From: Bifidobacterium sp. ESL0769
Lineage (GTDB): Bacteria > Actinomycetota > Actinomycetes > Actinomycetales > Bifidobacteriaceae
NCBI RefSeq assembly: GCF_029395495.1
Contig: NZ_CP113918.1
Span: 2,431,777-2,495,776 of the forward strand
Length of the DNA: 64,000 nt
Reading direction: 5' to 3'
The notes under the pieces were generated by a model that saw only the letters and a list, made by a program, of their open reading frames with translations, was not told where the DNA came from and searched no databases. The position numbers and the translations under genes were made by a program. Below, piece after piece: positions 8,452-17,686 of the stretch (position 1 is its first letter; each line of letters starts with the position of its first letter).

Positions 8452-8724
8452 ATGTTCGAACGAATCAAGAAATACAAAAAAGACCGAGAATGGCACTGGG
8501 ACGACAGCAAAGCCGTCATGTACACCGGCGAAGAAGCACAAAAGCAAGCCAACGCAGTGCTGATGTACATCACCGGTGCTCCTGACGCGGACACTGCGGT
8601 ACAGATGCTGTTGGAAGAGGATGGCAAAAAGTCCAGCAAACGCTCCAAAAATGTACGCCATACACAATTTAAGCTACCGACTTGGCTACGCACACGCCTT
8701 GCCAAACCGAATCCTTCGGCATAG
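8452..8724 (+). CDS. Small hypothetical protein, tandem copy 1
   Basis: 90 residues starting MFERIKKYKKDREWHWDD and ending in a basic segment LPTWLRTRLAKPNPSA. I do not recognise the family. The ATG follows a purine-rich GAAAGAAGAAAA. Two further copies follow in tandem (8747-9033 and 9039-9248), sharing the first roughly 40 residues, with the motif WHWDDSKAV.YTGEE. The tryptophan/aspartate-rich head and basic tail suggest a small soluble, possibly nucleic-acid-binding or immunity-type protein; this is inference. Confidence 0.6.
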   Translation: MFERIKKYKKDREWHWDDSKAVMYTGEEAQKQANAVLMYITGAPDADTAVQMLLEEDGKKSSKRSKNVRHTQFKLPTWLRTRLAKPNPSA

Positions 8725-8746
8725 AACCCCGGACTGAGAAGAAACG

Positions 8747-9033
8747 ATGTTCAAGCGAATTAGACAATACAAAAAAACCACGAATGGCATTGGGACGACA
8801 GCAAAGCCGTCGAATACACCGGCGAAGAAGGGCAGCAACATGTCAACCAATTATTAATGGACCTTACTGGCGCACCCGATGTAGATACCGCCGAAAAAAT
8901 ACTATTGTCGAACGTGACGTACGAAGGACGCTTCCCATGGCAAACCAAACGCCCCAAAAATGCACGCCGCACACGGGTCAAGATGCCGGCCTGGCTCCGC
9001 GCACACCTTGCCAAATCGAATCCCTCGGCATAG
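8747..9033 (+). pseudogene. Small hypothetical protein, tandem copy 2, frameshifted
   Basis: This starts MFKRIRQYKK and then loses one base at a run of seven A (8771-8777). Restoring one base gives a full-length relative of copy 1 with EWHWDDSKAVEYTGEE and the tail MPAWLRAHLAKSNPSA. As sequenced it is broken. The A-run makes slippage a possible cause. Confidence 0.7.
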
Positions 9034-9038
9034 AAACG

Positions 9039-9248
9039 ATGTTCGAACAAATCAAGAAATACAAAAAAGACCGGGAATGGCACTGGGACGACAGCAAAGC
9101 CGTCATGTACACCGGCGAAGAAGCACAACGACAGGCCAACGCTGACCTATTACGTTTCACCGGCGCAACCAGCATGGAAGCTGCCATGCGGACGCTTTCA
9201 AACCCAGCTCACCGCAACCAGTCTCGGATAAGCCAACGCGACCGATAG
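9039..9248 (+). CDS. Small hypothetical protein, tandem copy 3 with divergent tail
   Basis: 69 residues starting MFEQIKKYKKDREWHWDD. The first 40 residues are nearly identical to copy 1. After FTGATSMEAAM the sequence diverges, lacks the WLR basic tail of copies 1 and 2, and runs into the inverted-repeat DNA at 9226-9363. It is probably truncated by that repeat. The longer open frame upstream in the same phase is an out-of-frame reading of copy 2. Confidence 0.55.
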   Translation: MFEQIKKYKKDREWHWDDSKAVMYTGEEAQRQANADLLRFTGATSMEAAMRTLSNPAHRNQSRISQRDR

Positions 9249-9363
9249 CACGACCGATACGAGCATTATCGGTCGCGCGTGACCGGTAAAAGCCTTGTTT
9301 ATTCCATATATCGGTCGCGTTATCGGTCGCTTGACCCGAGTGCGACCGATACGCGACCGATAG
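9226..9363. repeat. Inverted-repeat cluster of the GCGACCGATA motif
   Basis: The motif CGACCGATA or its complement occurs at least seven times. The strongest structure has arms at 9309-9330 and 9342-9362, about 21 bp with one missing base, around an 11-nt loop. A smaller inverted pair lies at 9237-9283. It overlaps the end of small gene copy 3. It could be a terminator, an operator cluster or a remnant of a small palindromic element. Confidence 0.65.
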
Positions 9364-9498
9364 CAAGGGCGACACCATGCGGCGTATATAAAGGTACAAG
9401 CCAAAATTGGGCAGGATGTGAAATGCTAAATCAAACCATCAGCACAAAACCGACGACAATCTGAGCCACAACTAACATATCCGCCCTGCAGCTGGAGC

Positions 9499-9776
9499 GC
9501 GACACGCCGATGAAGTGACGAATTCACTGGGTTTTGAGGACGCGTCAAATCCTTCCAAACGGTCATGAAATGTAAGGCAAAGTAGGACGGCAAACGTTCC
9601 ACACGGCTTCCGGCAACGGTGCCAGAAAGCTCGTACCCGTCATGGTCTTGGGTTGAATTTGGGCGTAAGACACCCTAATGTTTAATCAATAGTTTAGGTG
9701 TTGTGTGAAATCGCGGCGTAATACGAAGTCGCGTCTAGAAGAGTTTGAAGTTTTGAAGTAAAAGGGTGGGTTCCTT
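9499..9776 (+). promoter_or_regulatory. Leader cassette with promoter of paralog 1
   Basis: First full copy of the leader found before paralogs 1, 4, 5, 6 and 7, beginning at GCGACACGCC. A candidate promoter is TTGAAT (9653-9658), 17 nt, TAATGT (9676-9681). The -10 lies inside an imperfect inverted repeat ACACCCTAA...TTAGGTGT (9670-9701), a possible operator. The roughly 90-nt 5' UTR ends in AAAGGGTGGG before the ATG. Confidence 0.7.
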
Positions 9777-12700
9777 ATGAGTGTCATTCACAGTCTCGTT
9801 GCACTGACATTGTGCATAGCCACGGGAATCGTACCCCCCCCCCGCAAAATGAACCGTCATTAAACAATCCGAACAATTCCAACCCGGCCGCCTCCAGCCA
9901 AGTTGTCACGGCCCCGTCTGCTTCTTCAGCCTCGGCCACCATCCCGGCCAACGGCCCCTCAACATCTTCCACTACTACTTCTTCGATCTCAGCCGCCTCT
10001 GCAGGCACTACGGCATCTTCCACTTCCGCTGCTGCCACCCAAAACAGCAAAAGCCAAACCGGCAACGCCGCCGGTAATCCTGCCGCCAATCAGGTCCAAA
10101 GCAGCGTCAACGCGCAAGCATCCAACAAGTCCGCAGCCGGTCTCACCCACACCAACGCCGCCGGCACCCCCACAGCCAAACCCAAAACCCTAAGCACCAT
10201 CGCAGCAGAAGACTTCTCCAACGCGTCCAAGACCCTCGCCGCATTCCTGCAAAGAATGAAATCGGCATCACACACCACCGGCGCCAATCACCAGACCACA
10301 CCGGCCGCCACCATCAAATCCCAGTCATCGGCATCCGGCACCCTGCCACACGCCACAGCCGCTATGCCCGCCGACCAGAGCCCCATCGGCACCAAGACCG
10401 CATCCCCACTGACACGAAGCACGCCAACAGCCGGCCCGCAGGACGAGCCGGGATGGGGGCCACGCTATACCAACCCACAAGTCGAGAACGTATCGGTAGA
10501 CCCATACGATGACGGGGCCATCAATATCAGCGGTCACGCCGACGAAGTCCACGGCATGAACACATGGGTGGCGCTCAGGGTCTGCCCCGCAGGGACGCCC
10601 CATTCCGCAGCATCGCAACTGGCCGACAACCCGCGATGCTCCGGACCCGAATTGCTCACCGACGGCATGATGGGCGGGAATCATAACAGCCCGCACTTCA
10701 CCTGGGGACCCGGCACCCTGAGCTCGAGAGCAACGACCGTCGTCGACAGCGACTTCAAGGCCGGCCCCGGCTACTACGACATCTGGGTCTGGGCCCAGAA
10801 CAGCGCCGGCGCCAACAGCACCACACCAGTTTCAGTCCGCTCCTATTACTACTGCAGCCACGCGCCAACCACGAAGGTCACACTCACCTACAACATGTCA
10901 GGCATGCCGGGCGCATCCACGCCAAGCTACACGACAGCAAACACAAGCGCGGGACAGGCTAGCATCCAACTCGCCTACGAGCCCAGCCACCCCTCAAACG
11001 AGATATTCGACGGATGGTATCTCAACTACTCCAACTACAACGCCGGCCAGACCGTGACCTTCGGCTGGCGCACCAACGCCACGTACACCGTCACGCCCCG
11101 CTGGCACTGGTCCACCACCGTGACGTTCAACTATAATCTCAACGGCATGTCCGGCAGCACACCGGGTTCCCTGCAGTTCAACACCAGCTACTCCGGCGGC
11201 TCGTTCACCCTCCCGAATCCACCCTCGCACCCAGACTGGCAGATCTTCGAAGGATGGAGCATCGACGGCTCCAGCACCATGAACCCCGGCCAGACCTACA
11301 CCTACGCCGCCCACGACAACGGGACCCACACCATCACCGCACGCTGGCACACCCGCTACGACACCGTCACCATCCACTACGACATGGGCGCCACCGGCTG
11401 CAACAAGCCGCCAGACCAGTCCGTGGACAGCACCTACTACACCAACACCACCCTCGCAGGAACCCCCGCCACCTGCCCCGCACACACCGCCTTCGACGGC
11501 TGGACCATCAACGGCAACAACTACAACCCCAGCGGCACCTTCAGCTTCGCCCAACACGTCACCGCCACCTACACCGCCACCGCACGAACACACGCCGTCC
11601 AGGCGCCCACCGGACTGACCGCCGCCTACCACATCGCCGGCACCGTCACCCTGTCCGGCACCAGCAACGTGGTCTCCGGCGACAAGGTCACCGCCTGCAT
11701 GACCGAAGGCACCGGCGACACCGCCTGCCAACCAGCCATCACCGCCACCAGCACCAACAGCGCATGGCAATGGACCGCCACCTTCCCCGCCACCGACTAC
11801 ACCACACGCTACGGCATCGGACACTCTCACCACTTCACCGCCAAACTCACCAGCAAAAACGTCGACAGCACCCAAGCCGACCTCAAGGGCATCCTGCCCT
11901 GGACCACTCTCAGCTTCGACAAAGGGACCAGCGGCGGCACCGCACCCGCCAGCAAGGACGCCCTGACCGACACCACCTCCAACAAGGCCACATTCACCCT
12001 GCCAGGCCAAGGAAGCATGACCGCACCCGCCAACGCATGGCCCGACTTCACCGGCTGGAGCGACGGCACCACCCTCTGGCAGCCCGGCAGCAGGGACATC
12101 CCCACCACCATTGACGGCGCATCGACAGATGCGAGCGGGCACACCACTCTCACCCTCACCGCCCAATGGCACGTTGTCACCGCCCCCAGCGGCGTCACCG
12201 CCACATGGTCACACACCACAGATCAAGTCTCGTTCAAGGCGTCAGGCCTGCCGACGGGGACGACCAGCTGGCAGATACGATACAAGACCAATAGCGATCA
12301 GTCCTGGTGGACCTCGCCCAACGACACGATGACACCCACCGACACCTACCATACGTATTACTCTGATTTCACAATCGGCGACACGTGGACCGCACAGGTG
12401 CGCGCCACCGCCGACGACGGCTCCGGCCACACCGTCACCAGCGACTGGAGCCAGGAGGTCACCGGCATCCTGCCCTACATGGACATCACCCTCAAACCCG
12501 GCGAAGGCACCGGGCCGGTCACCGACCCCCACGTGAAAAGCCTGGTCGACCCGGACGACCACAACGCCCACCTGGCCCTGCCCACCGCGGCCGACAAGGG
12601 CATGAGCGGGCCCGACGGCAGGATCTTCGCCAACCAATGGAACACCAGCAGCGACGGGTCCGGCACCAGCCACGCCTCAGGAGGCTACGGCGTAACCATC

Positions 12701-15331
12701 CCCGCCAGCGAGGGCACACCCGACGGGCAGGCCATCAGGCTCACCCTCTACGCCCAATGGAAACCCCAATCGCCCGCCCCAGCGGCCGGCCACTGCACCG
12801 ACGGGCAGGCCGGCGCAGGCGGCTGGGCGCAATGGGGCACACCCGCCGGCCCCGTCGCCGGACTGGCCGGGCAGAACACTGCGGCCGCCTGCTGGGTCAT
12901 CGACGGCACCGTCCTGCGCCTATCCGGAGGCACCAGCCCCGACTACCAATCCAGCTCGGACATCCCCTGGGCCAGCCAGGCCGGCAGCATCACCAAGGTC
13001 TCCATCGAGGGCGACCTCACCCTCAACAAGACCAACAACAGCTTCAGCGGCCTGTTCGGCTACGGCAACTACTACCACAAATTCACCACGCTCACCACCC
13101 GCGACGGCGGCAAGCTGCGCATCGCCAACCAGGCCGGCAGAAACCTCTTCGACTACGCCTACAAGCTGGCGGACATCGACCCGTCCGGCTGGGACGTCAG
13201 CCAGGCCACCGACCTCAGCTACATGTTCCACACCACAGCCACCTCCTTGGACCTGTCCGGATGGAAGACCGGCAACGTGACCACCATGGAAAGCATGTTC
13301 GAGGGGGCCAGCAACCTGACCAGCCTCGACCTGTCCGGCTGGGACACCCGCAAACTCAACAACACCTCCAACATGTTCAGGTCGGGACATCTCGCCGACA
13401 TCGACCTCGACGGCTGGATTACCACCCAGCTCTGGTACGCCAACACCATTGGCATGTTCCCCGCCAGCCTGCAACGCCTCCGCCTCGGACCCCAAACACG
13501 CCTGCCCGACCCCGTCGCCGTCGGCGGCAGCAACTTCTACGACCCCTTCAAGTACGTGGTGCGCGCCGGCCACACCTGGCACGAATGGGACTGGCCCAAA
13601 GGCCACCACCCCGCCGACAGCGGGCCCGTCGGCACCACGCCACTCACCGCCGGCGACGGCACGGCCGACACCCTCAGAAAACGCTGCGAATCAACCACAC
13701 CCCAAGGCGTCTACATCCGCGACGACCTCACCCCCACCTGGACCGACCTCACCTACAACCTCAACGGCGGCACCGGCGACACCAGCCTGCCCACACAAGT
13801 CGGCGCGGCCGCCACCAGCTCCACACCGAAGCGCGACGGGCTCGCCATCGACACCACCTTCAAAGACGGAACCTACACCATCCCCGACGGCACTGGCGAC
13901 ACCGGCAACGCCACCCACCACATCACCACCAACAAACCCCACAGCCTCTTCAACGGCTGGACCATCGACACCGGCAACGTCACAGCAAACGCGTCCGGAG
14001 GCACGGCCACCGTCAGCAACCACACCATCACCGCGGCAAAGGGCGCCGGCGGCACAGCCGCCGTCACCGCGCAATGGGCCCCGACACCCGAGGCCATGCC
14101 CGGCACACCGCAGGTGGGCGTCACCCCGCACACCACGGACCAAGGAGGTGTCAGCGTCAGCGTCAGCGCCACGCTCGACCAGGCCATGCCCGCCATCGAC
14201 GCCACCGGCGGCGACCCGGCCAAGCCGGCCGTAAATGCCGGCGGCACGGTCAAGGTCTGCGCCAAACCCAGCAGCCAGAACGACGACTTCTACCCGGTGC
14301 AGTGCAGCCCCAAGACCAGCACCACCGCCGGCAGCCAAACCATCACCCCCGAGGCGCTGCAACTGCCCGGCAGCTCCGCCATCTCCGGCAACGCGCCAGC
14401 CTTCCCCGACCCCGGCGAACAGTACACGCTAGCGGCCATGTACACGCTCACCGACCCCCAGACCCGCAACCAGATCGACTCCACCGCCACCCAAGCCGGC
14501 GGCGGCCTCACCACCGGCACCCTGCCCTGGGCCGACACCACCTTCGACACCAACGACTCCCACGGCGGAACCGGCACCGCACCAACCAGCCTCAAGTCGT
14601 TCGTCGACACCGCCAGCGGCAAGGCCTGGGCCACCCTGCCCAACGCCACCACCACCATGAAACCCGGCCACTTCGTGTTCGCCGGATGGTCCGCCACCGC
14701 GAGCGCCGCCAACCCCGACCAAGGCATGGGCGACCCCGCCAGCCGAGTCATCCAGCTCGACGCCGACGGCGCCACAGAGACCCAGACCACCCTCTACGCG
14801 GTCTGGCACAAGCTCGGCGTGCCCACCGTCACCGGCATCACACGCGACCATATGAACAACACGGTCACCATCACCGGCACCAGCACACCCTGGACCAGCG
14901 AGGACGACATCACCCTCGACCTCACACCACTCGACGGGCAAACAGGCCTCACACCCGCCGGCGCGCGGCACGTCGTTATCAGCCCCACCGACCAGCACGG
15001 AACCATGCTCGCCTACGACGGGCACACCGCACACCCCTGGACCCTGACCCTCACCGCAGACGAACTGCCCAAGGGCGGCCGATACCGCACCGTGGCCAAG
15101 CTCGAGGCCCACGACCGCGCCTGGCGCGACACCAACGCCGACCTCCACGTCTACAGCGAACCCGACCAGCAGAACCAACCCGCCATCGACGGCTACTTCC
15201 ACCACGCCCTGCCCCTGACCGGCGGGCAACGCACCATGCTAATCATCACCCTCACCTTGCTGGGAGTGTTCCTCATCGGCATGAGCCAGCTCGCCCGCAA
15301 CCGCCGACGCTGGCACCACCAATACCAATAG
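9777..15331 (+). CDS. Phase-variable LPXTG surface protein with BspA-like repeats, paralog 1
   Basis: Predicted cell-wall-anchored adhesin. The leader peptide MSVIHSLVALTLCIATGIV starts at the cassette ATG; a run of 10 C (9834-9843) then puts it out of frame, with a stop at 9861-9863. The large frame is open from 9812 to 15331. A length of 8 or 11 C would give one protein of about 1850 residues. Domain order: S/T/A-rich stalk, conserved GLTHTNAAGTPTAKPKTL segment, a variable domain (about 230-350), 'DGW' beta-grasp modules, Fn3/Ig-like modules, DUF285 leucine-rich block (about 1060-1230), further DGW and Ig-like modules. It ends LPLTG, hydrophobic helix, RNRRRWHHQYQ. The GTG at 9812 would give a protein with no export signal, so I doubt it as the natural start. 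Ligand unknown. Confidence 0.85.
9834..9843 (+). repeat. Poly-C run (10 C), paralog 1
   Basis: It begins exactly 57 nt after the ATG, between codon 19 (V) and the rest. Ten C leaves the large frame in the -1 phase. 8 or 11 would fuse leader and body; 9 or 12 would not. Confidence 0.9.
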
Positions 15332-15428
15332 AAAGCACAGGCAAACCAATGAACAGCCACGAACAAGGACGAAAACACACGTGCGCGGGCCAGCACCAAC
15401 AGCACGGCCCACACGAACAATAAAAGAC

Positions 15429-15528
15429 TTCCCGCCCTCGGCCGCATCCAACCAACCGGCCAGGACGGGAACCAACAGGGTGCCGGCACGGGACCAACAC
15501 ACCAACAACCAACCCCGCGCCGGCACCC
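15429..15528 (+). terminator. Twin GC-rich hairpins after paralog 1
   Basis: Hairpin 1 pairs TTCCCG with CGGGAA (15429-15472). Hairpin 2 pairs GGGTGCCGGC (15478-15487) with its exact complement (15519-15528), extended by CGGG/CCCG. No T-run follows. The pair is conserved after six of the seven paralogs, so it probably ends or protects the transcript. Confidence 0.7.
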
Positions 15529-15623
15529 ACACCCACCCAACCAAGCAACCAACAAGCAAAACAATCGCAGCCAATCACGTCACAAGCCACGCCAAGCGAT
15601 TATCCCAATCCCCCGCTCCGGCA

Positions 15624-16931
15624 TCATTGCCGCAGCAACGCCGAGTTCTCCACAATGCCTTCCACCGTCCGAGTGATGATACCGTCCCGGTCCATGGCCG
15701 AATACCGCTCGGCCACCTGTGGCAGCGCGCCCCGCAACCCGTCAACAACGCCGTTGACGATGCCCTCGCCGCGTTGAGCCGGGATGCCCAGCCGAACCCC
15801 TTCCCGCACCAGCGTCTCAGGAAACATCTGCCTCATGTCATAGGTCTTGCCGATTTTCATGGAGAACAGCGGCGGCGCTCCCTCATCCAGAAACGGTGCT
15901 ATCGAAAGCACATCGTACAAAGGCGCCAGACGCACCGAATCACCCTGCAAAAGCAACGAATAATTCTTGGCATGCGCGTCCGTATTCAACAACGCCACAT
16001 TCACGCTCAGCGCCCGGAGGAAATCGTCAGCCACCTGCAGCCCGTACTTTGGCGCCATACCGGTACGTAGCAGACGCGCGACCTGACCCACACCGGGGCC
16101 TCCGTCGTTACGCTGATACTTCTTGACGGGCGGAACGGACATCGCCTGACACAGGTCCTCCTGATGCAGACGAGACCAAGATCCGTCTGCGTTGCGCCGT
16201 CGGTCGTACCTAGTGGAGACCAGCGCGCGTACGCTGCCGTCAGCCGACTGCCACAAATCGGTTTTCGCCGCAGGGACGCCGGCCGCCTCGACAACCTTCT
16301 GGCAAAAGAACTCCACGATATCCATGTCTGGCAACAGCATGTCGCCGGAAAGCAGAGGCTTAAAGATATGGGTAGTAGGCACGCCCCTATCAGGCACGCA
16401 CCATCCTCCGCCATCCACGCGGGTGACAGCGACCTTGGCCTGCGCACCAGCCAGGCTCATCCTCTGCCGGTTATGTGCCTGCTCACCGTGTTCGTACATG
16501 GCAACAGTGTCTTTCAGTAACCGCGCCAGCTGTGCGTCGTCCATCGGCTCGGCGGCACGGAAGCGATCGGCCCGTGCATCCTCTGAAATCTCGCCCGGCC
16601 TTACTATTTGCAAAGCCCCAGCCACCTCGTGCCCGACATAGCGTAAAAGTGAAAATGGCGATGCGGCCGATACCTGGTACGTCGAAGCCATAGATTCCAA
16701 CGCCACCGGGTTGTCGGGAAGCAGCCCCTGCAGGAAAGGCAGAACCGTCCTATTCTCAAAATGCGTCTTCGACAGCGGCATCGAAAGCGAAAGCGGCGTC
16801 GCTCCTGGCAAAACGCGGTATCGCTCATCATAATCGAACGTCAGACGCCCTTCGACGGACATGGCCAGCAAACCAACGAAGACACCATCCATATAGACAT
16901 CCAATGTGCGTTCAACATCCAAAGCCATCAT
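15624..16931 (-). CDS. hipA: HipA-like serine/threonine kinase toxin
   Basis: Type II toxin kinase; characterised HipA proteins phosphorylate glutamyl-tRNA synthetase and induce dormancy. The 435-residue protein has the N-terminal subdomain 1 fold (ending near residue 110) and a glycine-containing loop SLAGAQAK (159-166). The catalytic NTDAHAKNYS has D318 and N323, and the metal-binding PLYDVLS has D340, so active-site residues are intact. The start ATGATGG overlaps the hipB stop by 4 nt, giving translational coupling with the antitoxin first. It is convergent with paralog 1. Confidence 0.93.
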   Translation of the reverse strand: MMALDVERTLDVYMDGVFVGLLAMSVEGRLTFDYDERYRVLPGATPLSLSMPLSKTHFENRTVLPFLQGLLPDNPVALESMASTYQVSAASPFSLLRYVGHEVAGALQIVRPGEISEDARADRFRAAEPMDDAQLARLLKDTVAMYEHGEQAHNRQRMSLAGAQAKVAVTRVDGGGWCVPDRGVPTTHIFKPLLSGDMLLPDMDIVEFFCQKVVEAAGVPAAKTDLWQSADGSVRALVSTRYDRRRNADGSWSRLHQEDLCQAMSVPPVKKYQRNDGGPGVGQVARLLRTGMAPKYGLQVADDFLRALSVNVALLNTDAHAKNYSLLLQGDSVRLAPLYDVLSIAPFLDEGAPPLFSMKIGKTYDMRQMFPETLVREGVRLGIPAQRGEGIVNGVVDGLRGALPQVAERYSAMDRDGIITRTVEGIVENSALLRQ

Positions 16932-17188
16932 CCGACCTCCTTGGCACTGCGGGCGAACCGGCGAGGCTCCACCGTTCGCGGCTCACGTTCCGCGTCCAGC
17001 CGCAGCCCCAGCGCCGAGAAAACCTGCAGCACCTTATACATGTCAAAGGAGGGCTTGCCCGTCTCGACCTGGGCTATCCAGCTGCGCGAGACCGCCGAGC
17101 GATTCGCGAGCTGCTGCTGGGTGAGCCCCAGGTCCTCGCGCCCCTCCTTAATCGCCATACCTACGTCAAACATTGTCCGGATTTGCAT
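16928..17188 (-). CDS. hipB: HipB-like antitoxin and repressor
   Basis: 86-residue Xre-family helix-turn-helix protein (HTH at about 21-45, containing LTQQQLANRSAVSRSWIAQ). In the family it binds and silences HipA and represses the operon. The open frame reaches an ATG at 17230. I prefer the ATG at 17188 because AAAGGTGG lies 8 nt upstream and the earlier ATG is inside the candidate operator. It is followed with a 4-nt overlap by hipA. Confidence 0.9.
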   Translation of the reverse strand: MQIRTMFDVGMAIKEGREDLGLTQQQLANRSAVSRSWIAQVETGKPSFDMYKVLQVFSALGLRLDAEREPRTVEPRRFARSAKEVG

Positions 17189-17210
17189 GCTTTCAGCCAC
17201 CTTTTGTCCA

Positions 17211-17242
17211 CGAACGTAAACAATACGCATTGTACACGTTCG
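17211..17242 (-). promoter_or_regulatory. Candidate HipB operator
   Basis: Inverted repeat with 13-bp arms (two mismatches): CGAACGTAAACAA at 17211-17223 and TTGTACACGTTCG at 17230-17242, with a 6-bp centre. It lies 22 nt upstream of the chosen hipB start, where an autorepressor site is expected. Confidence 0.65.
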
Positions 17243-17620
17243 TCAACAAGTAGGCAATCTGGAAGCAGGGCAAACCGGGCGAACTCCACCGATCGAGCAC
17301 GATGCAGACAAAGACCACGAAACAACCATTGCAAGAACACGACTCGGGATGGCCAGCCCCAAACCCATGCCCGCGCCAGCACCTACACACCACCCCTACC
17401 TAATCCGCGACACGCCGAAGCAAGACACAGAAAAAGCGGGTTTTCATACCTTTTAAATCATCCCGAAACTCTCCAAGAAACCAACAAAACGCAGTACAAA
17501 AGCAATGACAAAACTTTGACCTGTGTCGTATTTATCAGTCAATAGAATTCATCCATTCCGAACAAACAAGAAGAATTTGTACAACAAATTGCATATAGTA
17601 ATACTTGGTGTGTTGGTTAG
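17243..17620. other. Spacer between hipB and the paralog 2 operators
   Basis: No gene is supported. It contains GCGACACGCC at 17407-17416 and a little sequence like the start of the other leader cassettes, followed by unrelated AT-rich DNA. The cassette promoter and poly-C region are absent here. Confidence 0.5.
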
Positions 17621-17660
17621 ATCACAGTTCTGTGATGTGTTGGATCACGGAGTTGTGATC
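17621..17660. promoter_or_regulatory. Two tandem palindromes upstream of paralog 2
   Basis: ATCACAGTTCTGTGAT (17621-17636, 7-bp arms) and GATCACGGAGTTGTGATC (17643-17660, 6-bp arms) share the half-site ATCAC/GTGAT. Their centres are 23 bp apart, about two helix turns. They end 26 nt before the ATG, fitting a cooperative repressor or activator site. Confidence 0.65.
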
Positions 17661-17686
17661 AGAGAAATAGAAAAGTTGGTTGGGAA

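Noticed and set aside
9812..9814. GTG as the natural start of the large frame in paralog 1 (and equivalents in 4-7)
   Set aside because: It would give a wall-anchored protein with no export signal, and no ribosome-binding site is evident. The conserved ATG with leader peptide 35 nt upstream is a better start if the C-run is in the other phase.
12385..15423. 1012-codon open frame overlapping paralog 1 on the same strand
   Set aside because: Arginine/histidine-rich translation with no domains. It is the +1 reading of GC-rich repeats and is fully overlapped by the real gene.
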